IMG/VR virus record: IMGVR_UViG_3300031216_000001
Location: 1-35,484 of that record
DNA length: 35,484 nucleotides
Source of the DNA: a virus
Reading direction: 5' to 3' (one strand)
Below are positions 30,665-35,484 of this stretch, one piece after another. The translations under genes were made by a program, and so were the position numbers. The notes below the pieces were generated by a model, which was not told where the DNA came from, made no database searches, and saw nothing but the letters and a program-made list of their open reading frames with translations. Each line of letters starts with the position of its first letter. Position 1 is the first letter of the stretch.

Positions 30665-31189
30665 TCAAACCGTCGCGTTCATTAACTCGCTGTAATCGAA
30701 TTTCTTGCCTATGCAGTCCACGACCGAAACAAGTTGGTTTTCCGATTGCTTGATAACTTCGCCGTCGAAGACATAACTATATTTTGGCACGACAAGGCTG
30801 TTGTCGATAAATTGTCGACCTTTGCGAGTGATTCGCCACCACCCCGAACACCGCTTAGAATCGTCGTCGGGGTCGATTTTTGACTCGATCAACTGCCAAT
30901 ACGCCAGCTTGCCTAGGTCGCCGCTACCAATACCGCGCACGCCTAGAAAGTCGCTTATGTGAAAATAGGCGTCGGGATAAGGTAGCGCGGCGGCGGCGGC
31001 GGTTCGGTAAAGGTTTCGCAGCATAAGAATCATTGCCGTGTTAATCTGTCGCTTGTAGACCTTGCCATATCGACCGCATGTCGGGCAATCGCCATCTGCG
31101 CCGCCCATAATGTGGCGAAGGTAATCGCTTTGCGCGCGCTTTTGCCTAGTTGGTATTTGCGGCGGCTGCCAGTTTAATAAATCGTTCAT
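30665..31189 (-). CDS. Zn-knuckle plus winged-helix phage protein (174 aa)
   Basis: A probable zinc-binding CPTCGRYGKVYKRQ (residues 35-48; only two cysteines, so the site needs other ligands or a dimer) is followed by a helical winged-helix-like region. The region (INTAMILMLRNLYRTAAAAA, HISDFLGVRGIGSGDLGKLAYWQLIESK, then GWWRITRKGRQFIDNSL) has the turn and wing pattern of a DNA-binding domain. The C-terminus (VPKYSYVFDGEV…GKKFDYSELM) is also conserved in this family, which I recall as common in phages but unassigned. It overlaps the capsid paralog by four bases (ATGA). DNA binding is likely; function unknown. Confidence 0.72.
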   Translation of the reverse strand: MNDLLNWQPPQIPTRQKRAQSDYLRHIMGGADGDCPTCGRYGKVYKRQINTAMILMLRNLYRTAAAAALPYPDAYFHISDFLGVRGIGSGDLGKLAYWQLIESKIDPDDDSKRCSGWWRITRKGRQFIDNSLVVPKYSYVFDGEVIKQSENQLVSVVDCIGKKFDYSELMNATV

Positions 31190-32055
31190 GGTGCGCCCGT
31201 CACTTTCAAAAGCTTGATTGCATCAACGTTCATTACTTCGCCGCCTGCACGCCGCGCGCAAAAGAACTTAACGTAGGGTTTGTCGGTAAAGGGGTCGCGA
31301 AGAACTGCCGTTTTTATGTTTTTAACGACGTGATACCCCGCGCGAAAGTCGCCTATCGCCACGCAAGGGCTGTCGCTGCCAATATCTCCCATTTGTTCCC
31401 ACTCATAAACGGGCAAGCCTAGAATCGTTTCGGGCGCGCCTACTGCAAGACTTGACTGCCAGATGTAGCAATTCGTTGCAGGGTCTACAATACTCCTGGA
31501 TTTCTCTAAGGTTTTTCGGTTCATTAAGACTACGGCGCTTTTGGTGTATTCCTCTTTAAGAGAATAAAAAGTTTCTTTTATCGCCTCGCAATCTAAATTT
31601 TTCGCTACGCCCGTTTCTAGTTCGGCCGACACAATGCCGCGCGGCTGGTTTATTCCGTTTCCATGGAAAAAGGCTTCGTCTTCACTTTTGAAAAATATAG
31701 GCGCTACACGCTTGGCAAGCCATTCGGAAATATTGGCCATAGCACCCGAATCTATTTGCAGTTGCGTCGTTTTTGGCACTGCGTAATGCTGATAAGCATG
31801 AATTGCGCTTGCATCATAGCCGCCCGACCAGCCGTTCGGTGTAGACTCTATTTGCAAAGCCCCGCTTGCTATTCCTGTGATGGATGAAACGGCCTCAATC
31901 GTCGACATGCCGCTGACAATAGAATCGACCTTTGCATCAAAAGCTTCGCCGGCAAAGTACCCGCCTTGCGGCGCTTTTTCTAATCCGCTGCCTTCGCCGC
32001 CGCGTCCACGTAGATAGCGCGCAAACGCCGCGTTTTGTTCCTCTGCATTATTCAT
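31186..32055 (-). CDS. Second HK97-fold capsid protein without scaffold domain (289 aa)
   Basis: This is a clear paralog of the major capsid protein at 24679-25893. It lacks the N-terminal delta domain and starts where the mature subunit would (AFARYLRGRG, then GGYFAGEAFDAKVDSIVSGMSTIEAVSSITGI). The E-loop is present but shorter by roughly nine residues (GWSGGYDASAIHAYQHYAVPKTTQLQ). The peptide FHGNGINQPRGIV and the C-terminal domain (ATNCYIWQSSL... GDFRAGYHVV... VLRDPFTDKPYVKFF) match closely: about 47 of 93 residues are identical by hand count. GAGGAGC precedes the ATG, and its stop overlaps the next start. It is an intact, expressed-looking gene in the block between terS and terL. It could be a minor capsid subunit or an interfering decoy. 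Confidence 0.88.
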   Translation of the reverse strand: MNNAEEQNAAFARYLRGRGGEGSGLEKAPQGGYFAGEAFDAKVDSIVSGMSTIEAVSSITGIASGALQIESTPNGWSGGYDASAIHAYQHYAVPKTTQLQIDSGAMANISEWLAKRVAPIFFKSEDEAFFHGNGINQPRGIVSAELETGVAKNLDCEAIKETFYSLKEEYTKSAVVLMNRKTLEKSRSIVDPATNCYIWQSSLAVGAPETILGLPVYEWEQMGDIGSDSPCVAIGDFRAGYHVVKNIKTAVLRDPFTDKPYVKFFCARRAGGEVMNVDAIKLLKVTGAP

Positions 32056-32263
32056 CTAAAGCTCCTCTTATATCGTCGAGTCGCGTCGCATGCCCGACAT
32101 AGTTTTCGCGCCGAAGAACATCGGCCGCCATTTCTAAATGGTGCGCCGCGCCCCCTGGCATAGCTTCGGCGTATTCAATCCCCCTGCTTCTGATTTCCTT
32201 TAATAGGTCGTCGTCGTCGACTTCTTCGAACAAGTCCGAAAGTGAAATGTAAACGCTTGGCAT
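32048..32263 (-). CDS. Hypothetical acidic protein (71 aa)
   Basis: The product is acidic and helical (YISLSDLFEEVDDDDLLKEIRSRGIEYAEAMPGGAAHHLEMAADVLRRENYVGHATRLDDIRGALDE), with no signal or membrane span. It overlaps the start of the capsid paralog by eight bases and follows the 82-residue gene after a short gap (5 bases). An AAAGGTAGC-type ribosome site precedes its ATG. The pattern DDDDLLKEI..RG recurs in several small phage proteins of unknown role; I do not recognise the family. Its tight linkage to the capsid paralog makes a shared role possible. Confidence 0.7.
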   Translation of the reverse strand: MPSVYISLSDLFEEVDDDDLLKEIRSRGIEYAEAMPGGAAHHLEMAADVLRRENYVGHATRLDDIRGALDE

Positions 32264-32268
32264 GATTG

Positions 32269-32517
32269 CTACCTTTCTAACATGTGCTGTCTTAACTTCG
32301 TGTAATTTATCGAAACAATGCCGTTTTTAACCAGCCCCCGAAGCGCATCAAAATCGAAGTATGTCGCGTCGTCGGTTGATATTAGGTCGGCGACCATGCA
32401 AAGCTTGTCTTCGCGGTCTATCGCCGCTTGATGTGACTTTGCGTCGCGCCAGTTCTTGAACGCCTTTTCGTCGCTGGTAACGAAGAGCCTTTGTTCGCCC
32501 TCTATGATTCTTTGCAT
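32269..32517 (-). CDS. Hypothetical protein (82 aa)
   Basis: I start at the ATG at 32517, which follows GGAGGTCTTAACC, a strong ribosome site partly overlapping the upstream gene's stop. The longer start at 32532 overlaps the previous gene out of frame. The product is mixed and soluble (RIIEGEQRLFVTSDEKAFKNWRDAKSHQAAIDREDKLCMVADLISTDDATYFDFDALRGLVKNGIVSINYTKL) without recognised motifs. It is the second gene of the operon begun at 32852-32880. Confidence 0.68.
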   Translation of the reverse strand: MQRIIEGEQRLFVTSDEKAFKNWRDAKSHQAAIDREDKLCMVADLISTDDATYFDFDALRGLVKNGIVSINYTKLRQHMLER

Positions 32518-32519
32518 GG

Positions 32520-32819
32520 TTAAGACCTCCAACCGCTAGCCGCTAGTTCGGCGTCTTTTTGATACGCTCGGCGCTCTGCCTCGGCGGGGTGTAGGTCGCC
32601 ACGGTCAAAATCGACTATATGCGTGACGCCATTATGCTCGATAAACGCAACGTCGTTATTCGTTGCAGGGTTTGTCGGCGCTGGCCGCGTTTGCTTCAAG
32701 TGAATTATGTCGCGCTCGACGCCGTTGTATTCTGAAACACGAAAGCGCTTGCCCTTTGCCGTCGTGACGGTCTTTGCGGTGCGTGCTTCGTATGTGGTGT
32801 TAATTTTGAAAGTGTTCAT
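32520..32819 (-). CDS. Hypothetical protein, first gene of accessory operon (99 aa)
   Basis: A short N-terminal beta-like part (FKINTTYEARTAKTVTTAKGKRFRVSEYNGVERDIIHLKQ) is followed by another strand region (DVAFIEHNGVTHIVDFDRGDLHPAEAERRAYQKDAELAASGW). It has no membrane span. AAAGGCCGAAC precedes the ATG, and a predicted promoter starts about 35 bases upstream. The next gene's ribosome site overlaps its stop. No family is recognised. Confidence 0.68.
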   Translation of the reverse strand: MNTFKINTTYEARTAKTVTTAKGKRFRVSEYNGVERDIIHLKQTRPAPTNPATNNDVAFIEHNGVTHIVDFDRGDLHPAEAERRAYQKDAELAASGWRS

Positions 32820-32851
32820 TTTGTTCGGCCTTTGTGTTATTGCTTACCTAC

Positions 32852-32880
32852 GTTTTAACACGTGTTTGCAATATGGTCAA
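32852..32880 (-). promoter_or_regulatory. Predicted promoter of the accessory (capsid-paralog) operon
   Basis: On the - strand TTGACC (32880-32875) precedes TTAAAA/TAAAAC (-10 at 32858-32852) with a 16-17-base spacer. The palindrome AACACGTGTT (32857-32866) overlaps the -10. The shared TTGAC…CGTGTTA pattern links it to the early divergent promoters at 2241-2287. It lies just after the stop of terS. Confidence 0.58.
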
Positions 32881-32896
32881 GCGGCAAAGTGTTTTT

Positions 32897-33421
32897 TTAT
32901 TCTTCGACGATATTGCCGTCTTCGTCGCGGCTAATTCCGGCCGCTTCCATATCTAAGCGGTTTTGCTCTGCGCGCTCTTTTGCCCATGCTGGCGGTTCGC
33001 CCATTTCGAAGGTTACGGTTATTTCTTTTTTGGTGTCGCCTAGAAGTTCTAGTTTGTCTTTGTTGCTCCAGCGCTGCGAATCGCGGTTTTCTAATATGTA
33101 TTTTTGCGCCTGAAAGTGTCGGTCTTCGATAGCGCTTTCGAACATGGCGTTTTCGACCTGCATTAAACGCAGCCGCTTACCTTGTTTGTAGGTGTCGGCA
33201 AACTCCCGATTAAACACTTCGGTTTTCACTTTGGCGCTTTTGAATTTCGGGTCAATCAACGCCAAGTAATGCTTTAATTCTTCTTTGGAATACCCACGGC
33301 ACGCCATTTGCATCACAAGCGCATGCTCTTGTGGCGTGAATTCTTGTCGCTTTCGCCCCGAACCAGGGCGCGCGCCGCCGCGTGTAGACGGCTTGCTTGT
33401 TGCTGTTTTTTTCGTTGTCAT
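32897..33421 (-). CDS. terS: Terminase small subunit (174 aa)
   Basis: The N-terminus is basic (TTKKTATSKPSTRGGARPGSGRKRQ), followed by a helix-turn-helix-like region (EFTPQEHALVMQMACRGYSKEELKHYLAL) and an oligomerisation helix part (NREFADTYKQGKRLRLMQVENAMFESAIEDRHFQAQKYILENRDSQRW). The C-terminus is a beta segment with an acidic tail. This is the pattern of phage small terminases of the GRPG…K type that bind packaging sites and feed TerL. It is about 3.1 kb upstream of terL in reading direction, with the accessory block between. There is no clear ribosome site; a strong promoter is so close that the mRNA may be leaderless. Confidence 0.8.
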   Translation of the reverse strand: MTTKKTATSKPSTRGGARPGSGRKRQEFTPQEHALVMQMACRGYSKEELKHYLALIDPKFKSAKVKTEVFNREFADTYKQGKRLRLMQVENAMFESAIEDRHFQAQKYILENRDSQRWSNKDKLELLGDTKKEITVTFEMGEPPAWAKERAEQNRLDMEAAGISRDEDGNIVEE

Positions 33422-33427
33422 GGCGCT

Positions 33428-33455
33428 ATTATATCAGACTTTCGTTAATTGCCAA
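33428..33455 (-). promoter_or_regulatory. Strong predicted promoter for terS
   Basis: On the - strand TTGGCA (33455-33450) precedes a perfect TATAAT (33433-33428) with a 16-base spacer. Only six bases separate the -10 from the ATG at 33421, so transcription should start at or very near the A of the ATG. Confidence 0.65.
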
Positions 33456-33514
33456 ATTCGATAAGGAAAAAGCGCGAATCCGAATAGGAATAAAAGCGCT
33501 ATCACGATAGGCAC
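33434..33514 (-). CDS. Tiny membrane peptide (26 aa)
   Basis: A GTG at 33514 overlaps the stop of the methyltransferase frame (TAGTG) and opens a frame to TGA at 33436-33434. The product (translated from GTG as Met) is almost one hydrophobic helix (PIVIALLFLFGFALFPYRIW) with a short basic tail, typical of a small one-span membrane peptide. The overlapping stop/start argues for coupled translation. It also contains the -35 and part of the -10 of the terS promoter in its 3' half, so it could alternatively be chance coding over a regulatory stretch. Confidence 0.45.
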   Translation of the reverse strand: MPIVIALLFLFGFALFPYRIWQLTKV

Positions 33515-34341
33515 TACGGCGTTTTCTTGGCTGCTTTCTTTGCCTTACACACCCTCCCGATACGTTTTGATTGCTGCTTTTTGCGCCTGTCTTCGTTATT
33601 CAACCTTTCTGCGATTGCTTCGCCCAAGATTTCAGCGATTTTAGGGACGATTGCATTTCCAAGCCCTTTAAGTCTGTCCACTCTGTAGGGTATCCCATTA
33701 GCCACTCGACCCACTGGGGGTTCAACTGCCCACTCTCTGTTGAGCGAACACTGTCGCAAAGACTGTTTGATGGCTTTCTCCCTTTTTCCGCTAGTTTCTC
33801 TGGTGTTCTCGCGCCCTTCCATTCGTTCGCTCTGGGTGTCGGCCAATACTTCGCCGCCGCTGGTAAGCCGTTGCGCGGGTCGTTCGCAAAGTTCCCGCGT
33901 TTCTGCGCATCGTTCGCTCTGGGTGTCGGTAGCCGTAATCCAGATGCGCTCGCGCAAGTGGTGCGCACCAACGTCTGCCGCTGAAATGCAATCCCATTCT
34001 GTGTTATACCCGATTTCGGCCAACTCTCCACATACAGTTCCCATCCCTCGACTAAGCAACGCTGCCACGTTCTCCAGCAACGCAACTCGCGGTCGTACCA
34101 GGCGAAGGGTTCGCACCACCTGCCCGAACAATCCTGAACGTGTTGTGGCCTCGCTGGTGGCTCTGTCGTATTGTATCCCTGCGCCTTTTCCCGCGAAGCT
34201 AATATCTTGGCAAGGGAACCCTCCCGTAACGATGTCAACGCCTTCTCGAAGTAGTCGTTCAGCTTCACTATATCCGGCCAGCAAGGGGTGTTCGGTTTCT
34301 TTTCCTTCATTAGCGCTTGGCTGTATGGTTCTATGTCGCAC
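33514..34341 (-). CDS. Cytosine-5 DNA methyltransferase, catalytic part (frame b, 275 aa)
   Basis: This frame carries motif IV with the catalytic Cys (GGFPCQDIS, Cys44), the SGLFGQVVRTLRLVRPRVALLENVAALL segment with the ENV of motif VI (residues 90-92), motif VIII (HHLRERIWI) and motifs IX/X (RLKGLGNAIVP, GN at 228-229). It ends in a very basic tail. It lacks motif I (S-adenosylmethionine binding), which lies in the overlapping -1 related frame at 34427 (DLFTGIGGFSLGLE). Frame b starts with a GTG at 34341 (TAA at 34356-34354 blocks any earlier start) and would make an inactive enzyme alone. A -1 shift at about 34262-34242 would join the two. The methylated sequence is unknown. Confidence 0.75.
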   Translation of the reverse strand: MRHRTIQPSANEGKETEHPLLAGYSEAERLLREGVDIVTGGFPCQDISFAGKGAGIQYDRATSEATTRSGLFGQVVRTLRLVRPRVALLENVAALLSRGMGTVCGELAEIGYNTEWDCISAADVGAHHLRERIWITATDTQSERCAETRELCERPAQRLTSGGEVLADTQSERMEGRENTRETSGKREKAIKQSLRQCSLNREWAVEPPVGRVANGIPYRVDRLKGLGNAIVPKIAEILGEAIAERLNNEDRRKKQQSKRIGRVCKAKKAAKKTP

Positions 34342-34427
34342 ATACCCTCCGTCTTATATTTTCCTGTTGATTCAAGGCCAAGCGAAAAGCCGCCGATGCC
34401 GGTGAATAAGTCTAGGTGCTTAAGCAT
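33600..34427 (-). CDS. Methyltransferase N-terminus plus alternative-frame C-terminal family (frame a, 275 aa)
   Basis: Residues 1-60 hold motif I (LDLFTGIGGFSLGLES, residues 5-20) and the acidic motif II region (EGMCDIEPYSQALMKE). The sequence then runs PCWPDIVKLNDYFEKAL, where motif IV should follow but is found only in the other frame (34341). Frame a stays open to 33600 anyway and contains segments I recognise from phage proteins annotated as cytosine methyltransferases: YDRELRCWRTWQRCLVEGW, WPKSGITQNGIAF, LPTPRANDAQKRGNF and NPQWVEWLMGYPTEWTDL. Both frames therefore look like real protein over the same DNA. The ATG at 34427 overlaps the 79-residue gene by 16 bases. Which products are made cannot be decided here. 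Confidence 0.7.
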   Translation of the reverse strand: MLKHLDLFTGIGGFSLGLESTGKYKTEGMCDIEPYSQALMKEKKPNTPCWPDIVKLNDYFEKALTSLREGSLAKILASREKAQGYNTTEPPARPQHVQDCSGRWCEPFAWYDRELRCWRTWQRCLVEGWELYVESWPKSGITQNGIAFQRQTLVRTTCASASGLRLPTPRANDAQKRGNFANDPRNGLPAAAKYWPTPRANEWKGARTPEKLAEKGRKPSNSLCDSVRSTESGQLNPQWVEWLMGYPTEWTDLKGLEMQSSLKSLKSWAKQSQKG

Positions 34428-34651
34428 TTTAAATCATTCTCAATACTTTCTCTTAATGAGCTAGCCGCATCTTCTATGGCCGATTCGCTCAACAACTCAT
34501 CCTTCATCCACTCGATAGCGGCTTGCCAGGCAAGCCATTCCAGATCAACGATCGCATTTACATACTCTCCACCCTCATTTCTTTCTAATATGGATGCATT
34601 TTCTTTAGCTGCCCACTCCTCAAAAGCCTTTCGCTGTGCGTGATTCATCAC
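34412..34651 (-). CDS. Small hypothetical phage protein (79 aa)
   Basis: The product is a soluble helical protein (NHAQRKAFEEWAAKENASILERNEGGEYVNAIVDLEWLAWQAAIEWMKDELLSESAIED) with the FEEWAAKE…Y.N…..LEWLAWQAA pattern of a widespread phage protein that I recall as of unknown function. It ends 16 bases into the methyltransferase start (overlap) and follows the hexapeptide-repeat gene with a four-base overlap. The three genes appear to move as one block, because their base composition differs from the rest of the genome. Confidence 0.75.
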   Translation of the reverse strand: MMNHAQRKAFEEWAAKENASILERNEGGEYVNAIVDLEWLAWQAAIEWMKDELLSESAIEDAASSLRESIENDLKCLST

Positions 34652-35418
34652 CCCTCGCTTTCCTGCTTCATGAGTTTATATTCCACGCCTTCAATCACTA
34701 CCACTTTACCATCACATGATGCGATTAAAGGCTTCTTCTTCGGTGCAGTGATGACTAGCTCACCAAACGCCACCGTTCCCTTGCGCAATTCCCCACACTT
34801 AATTTGCATTTCTTCTTGTTCTGGAGTTCTCCATAAGCATATTCCAGCAAAAATTCTAAGACCGCCGCTTATCCATTCACCGGTTATAGACAGACCTGCT
34901 TCGATGCCAATACCTGCTTCGATGCCAGCACCTGCTTTGATGCCAGCGCCCGCTTCGATGCCAGAACCTGCTTCGATGCCAGCGCCTGCTTTGATGCCAG
35001 CACCTGCTTCGATGCCAGAACCTGCTTTGATGCCCCAGCCTGCTTTGATGCCAGCGCCTGCTTCGATGCCCCAGCCTGCTTCGATGCCCCAACCTGCTTC
35101 GATGCCAGCGCCTGCTTTGATGCCAGCACCTGCTTCGATGCCCCAGCCTGCTTTGATGCCAGCGCTGGCATCGATGCCCCAACCTGCTTCGATGCCAGCG
35201 CCTGCTTCGATGCCAGTACCTGCTTCGATGCCCCAGCCTGCTTTGATGCCAGTACCTGCGCGGAACAATATATGAAACTTGGCCTTGATCGACTTGAACC
35301 TCACACTCCCAAGATTCTCCTCTGCTTCGATTGCTCCATCAAAATCAGTTAAGTCTACTTCTCCTATATAGTTATTGTCAGCGTCTAGCTGATCTCTAGT
35401 AATAAGATGTACTTTCAT
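34648..35418 (-). CDS. Hexapeptide-repeat protein, probable left-handed beta-helix (256 aa)
   Basis: Residues 53-178 are 21 copies of a six-residue unit G-I-[EKD]-A-G-x with x mostly Ala, Trp, Thr or Ser. A strict six-residue period with Ile at one position and small residues elsewhere suggests a left-handed beta-helix of about seven turns. The N-terminal 52 residues (…AKFHILFRAG) and the C-terminal 78 (LSITGEWISGGLRIFAGICLWRTPEQEEMQIKCGEL… AFGELVITAPKKKPLIASCDGKVVVIEG) flank it. I recall relatives in other tailed phages, unassigned. The ATG at 35418 corresponds to base 61 in the left copy. It could be virion-associated, surface-binding or enzyme-like; function unknown. Confidence 0.75.
   Translation of the reverse strand: MKVHLITRDQLDADNNYIGEVDLTDFDGAIEAEENLGSVRFKSIKAKFHILFRAGTGIKAGWGIEAGTGIEAGAGIEAGWGIDASAGIKAGWGIEAGAGIKAGAGIEAGWGIEAGWGIEAGAGIKAGWGIKAGSGIEAGAGIKAGAGIEAGSGIEAGAGIKAGAGIEAGIGIEAGLSITGEWISGGLRIFAGICLWRTPEQEEMQIKCGELRKGTVAFGELVITAPKKKPLIASCDGKVVVIEGVEYKLMKQESEG
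34885..35262. repeat. Tandem 18-base repeat array (about 21 units)
   Basis: The unit on the + strand is close to CCTGCTTCGATGCCAGCA, repeated with few substitutions. It encodes the hexapeptide repeats of the 34648-35418 gene. The 18-base period keeps several other frames free of stops, giving long spurious ORFs on both strands. Near-identity of the units indicates recent expansion or conversion and makes copy-number change likely. Confidence 0.92.
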
Positions 35419-35484
35419 TGTGTTACTCGCTTTCCTGTAGTGCTTGTTTAGCTAAATTTTCTACATATAATAGCGACCTTGCGA
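35358..35484. repeat. Terminal duplication, right copy (circle closure)
   Basis: Exact copy of 1-127; see the left copy. The 5' end of the hexapeptide-repeat gene (up to 35418) lies in it, followed by part of the gene that starts at 260 in the left copy. Confidence 0.95.

Noticed and set aside
34242-34310. Programmed -1 frameshift in the methyltransferase
   Set aside because: GAA AAG AAA (about 34305-34297) and the codons around GAC TAC TTC GAG AAG do not fit a canonical X XXY YYZ heptamer, so I do not claim a programmed event; the split itself is kept as a finding.
34885-35262. CRISPR-like array
   Set aside because: Units are contiguous 18-mers with no spacers; they encode a hexapeptide repeat.
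34640-35275. Long + strand ORF (Met/Pro/Ala repeats) and two further - strand frames over the 18-base repeats
   Set aside because: An 18-base period without stops opens several frames at once. Only the 34648-35418 frame has non-repeat flanks that look like folded protein and a start in an operon context.
1-35484. tRNA, integrase, transposase, toxin-antitoxin pair or attachment site
   Set aside because: I looked for these on both strands and saw no supporting cloverleaf, Tyr/Ser recombinase motifs, DDE motifs or insertion-sequence ends.

Overview
The window is a complete genome of a tailed, siphovirus-type phage. Its first 127 bases (1-127) recur exactly as its last 127 (35358-35484), so the molecule closes into a circle of about 35,357 bp. 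The host is probably an alphaproteobacterium. The main reason is a phage copy of GapR (DUF2312), a nucleoid protein family typical of that class, and the base composition (rich in GTCG/CGAC) fits. I find no integrase, excisionase, CI-like repressor, tRNA or CRISPR array. The phage may therefore be strictly lytic, but absence of evidence is all I have.

Layout. A compact, nearly symmetric divergent control region at about 2241-2287 fires in both directions. To the right (+ strand, 2319-5817) runs a short operon: small unknown proteins, a YqaJ-type exonuclease, a RecT annealase, GapR, and a DUF1064 PD-(D/E)XK nuclease. Everything else is on the - strand and reads leftward around the circle. It starts with a ribbon-helix-helix regulator (2209-2024), a DUF1376 replication protein and a possible helicase-loader-like protein, and several very small membrane proteins. 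It then crosses the contig end into a hexapeptide-repeat protein, a cytosine-5 DNA methyltransferase split over two frames, and terS.

Between terS and terL lies an unusual accessory block (about 29772-32819). It holds a second, shorter HK97-fold major capsid protein, a Zn-knuckle/winged-helix protein, a 40-residue lipoprotein and a stand-alone DnaA DNA-binding domain. After terL come a portal fused to a MuF domain, a prohead protease, the major capsid protein, a decoration-like protein, head-tail connectors, a tail terminator and a tail tube. A tail-assembly chaperone pair follows, joined by a canonical -1 frameshift site (A AAA AAC), then a 1434-residue tape measure, tail tip proteins and a likely receptor-binding protein. 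The operon ends with a lysis cassette (GH108 lysozyme, holin, Rz/Rz1) and a polysaccharide-deacetylase-like protein. Its stop codon overlaps that of the converging + strand operon.

The most interesting points are the second capsid protein, the methyltransferase DNA in which two overlapping frames both look like protein, the block of accessory genes between the terminase genes, and a shared promoter element (CGTGTTA at the -10) that seems to mark early or middle promoters. All family assignments come from reading the translations and from memory of the families; no database search was possible.
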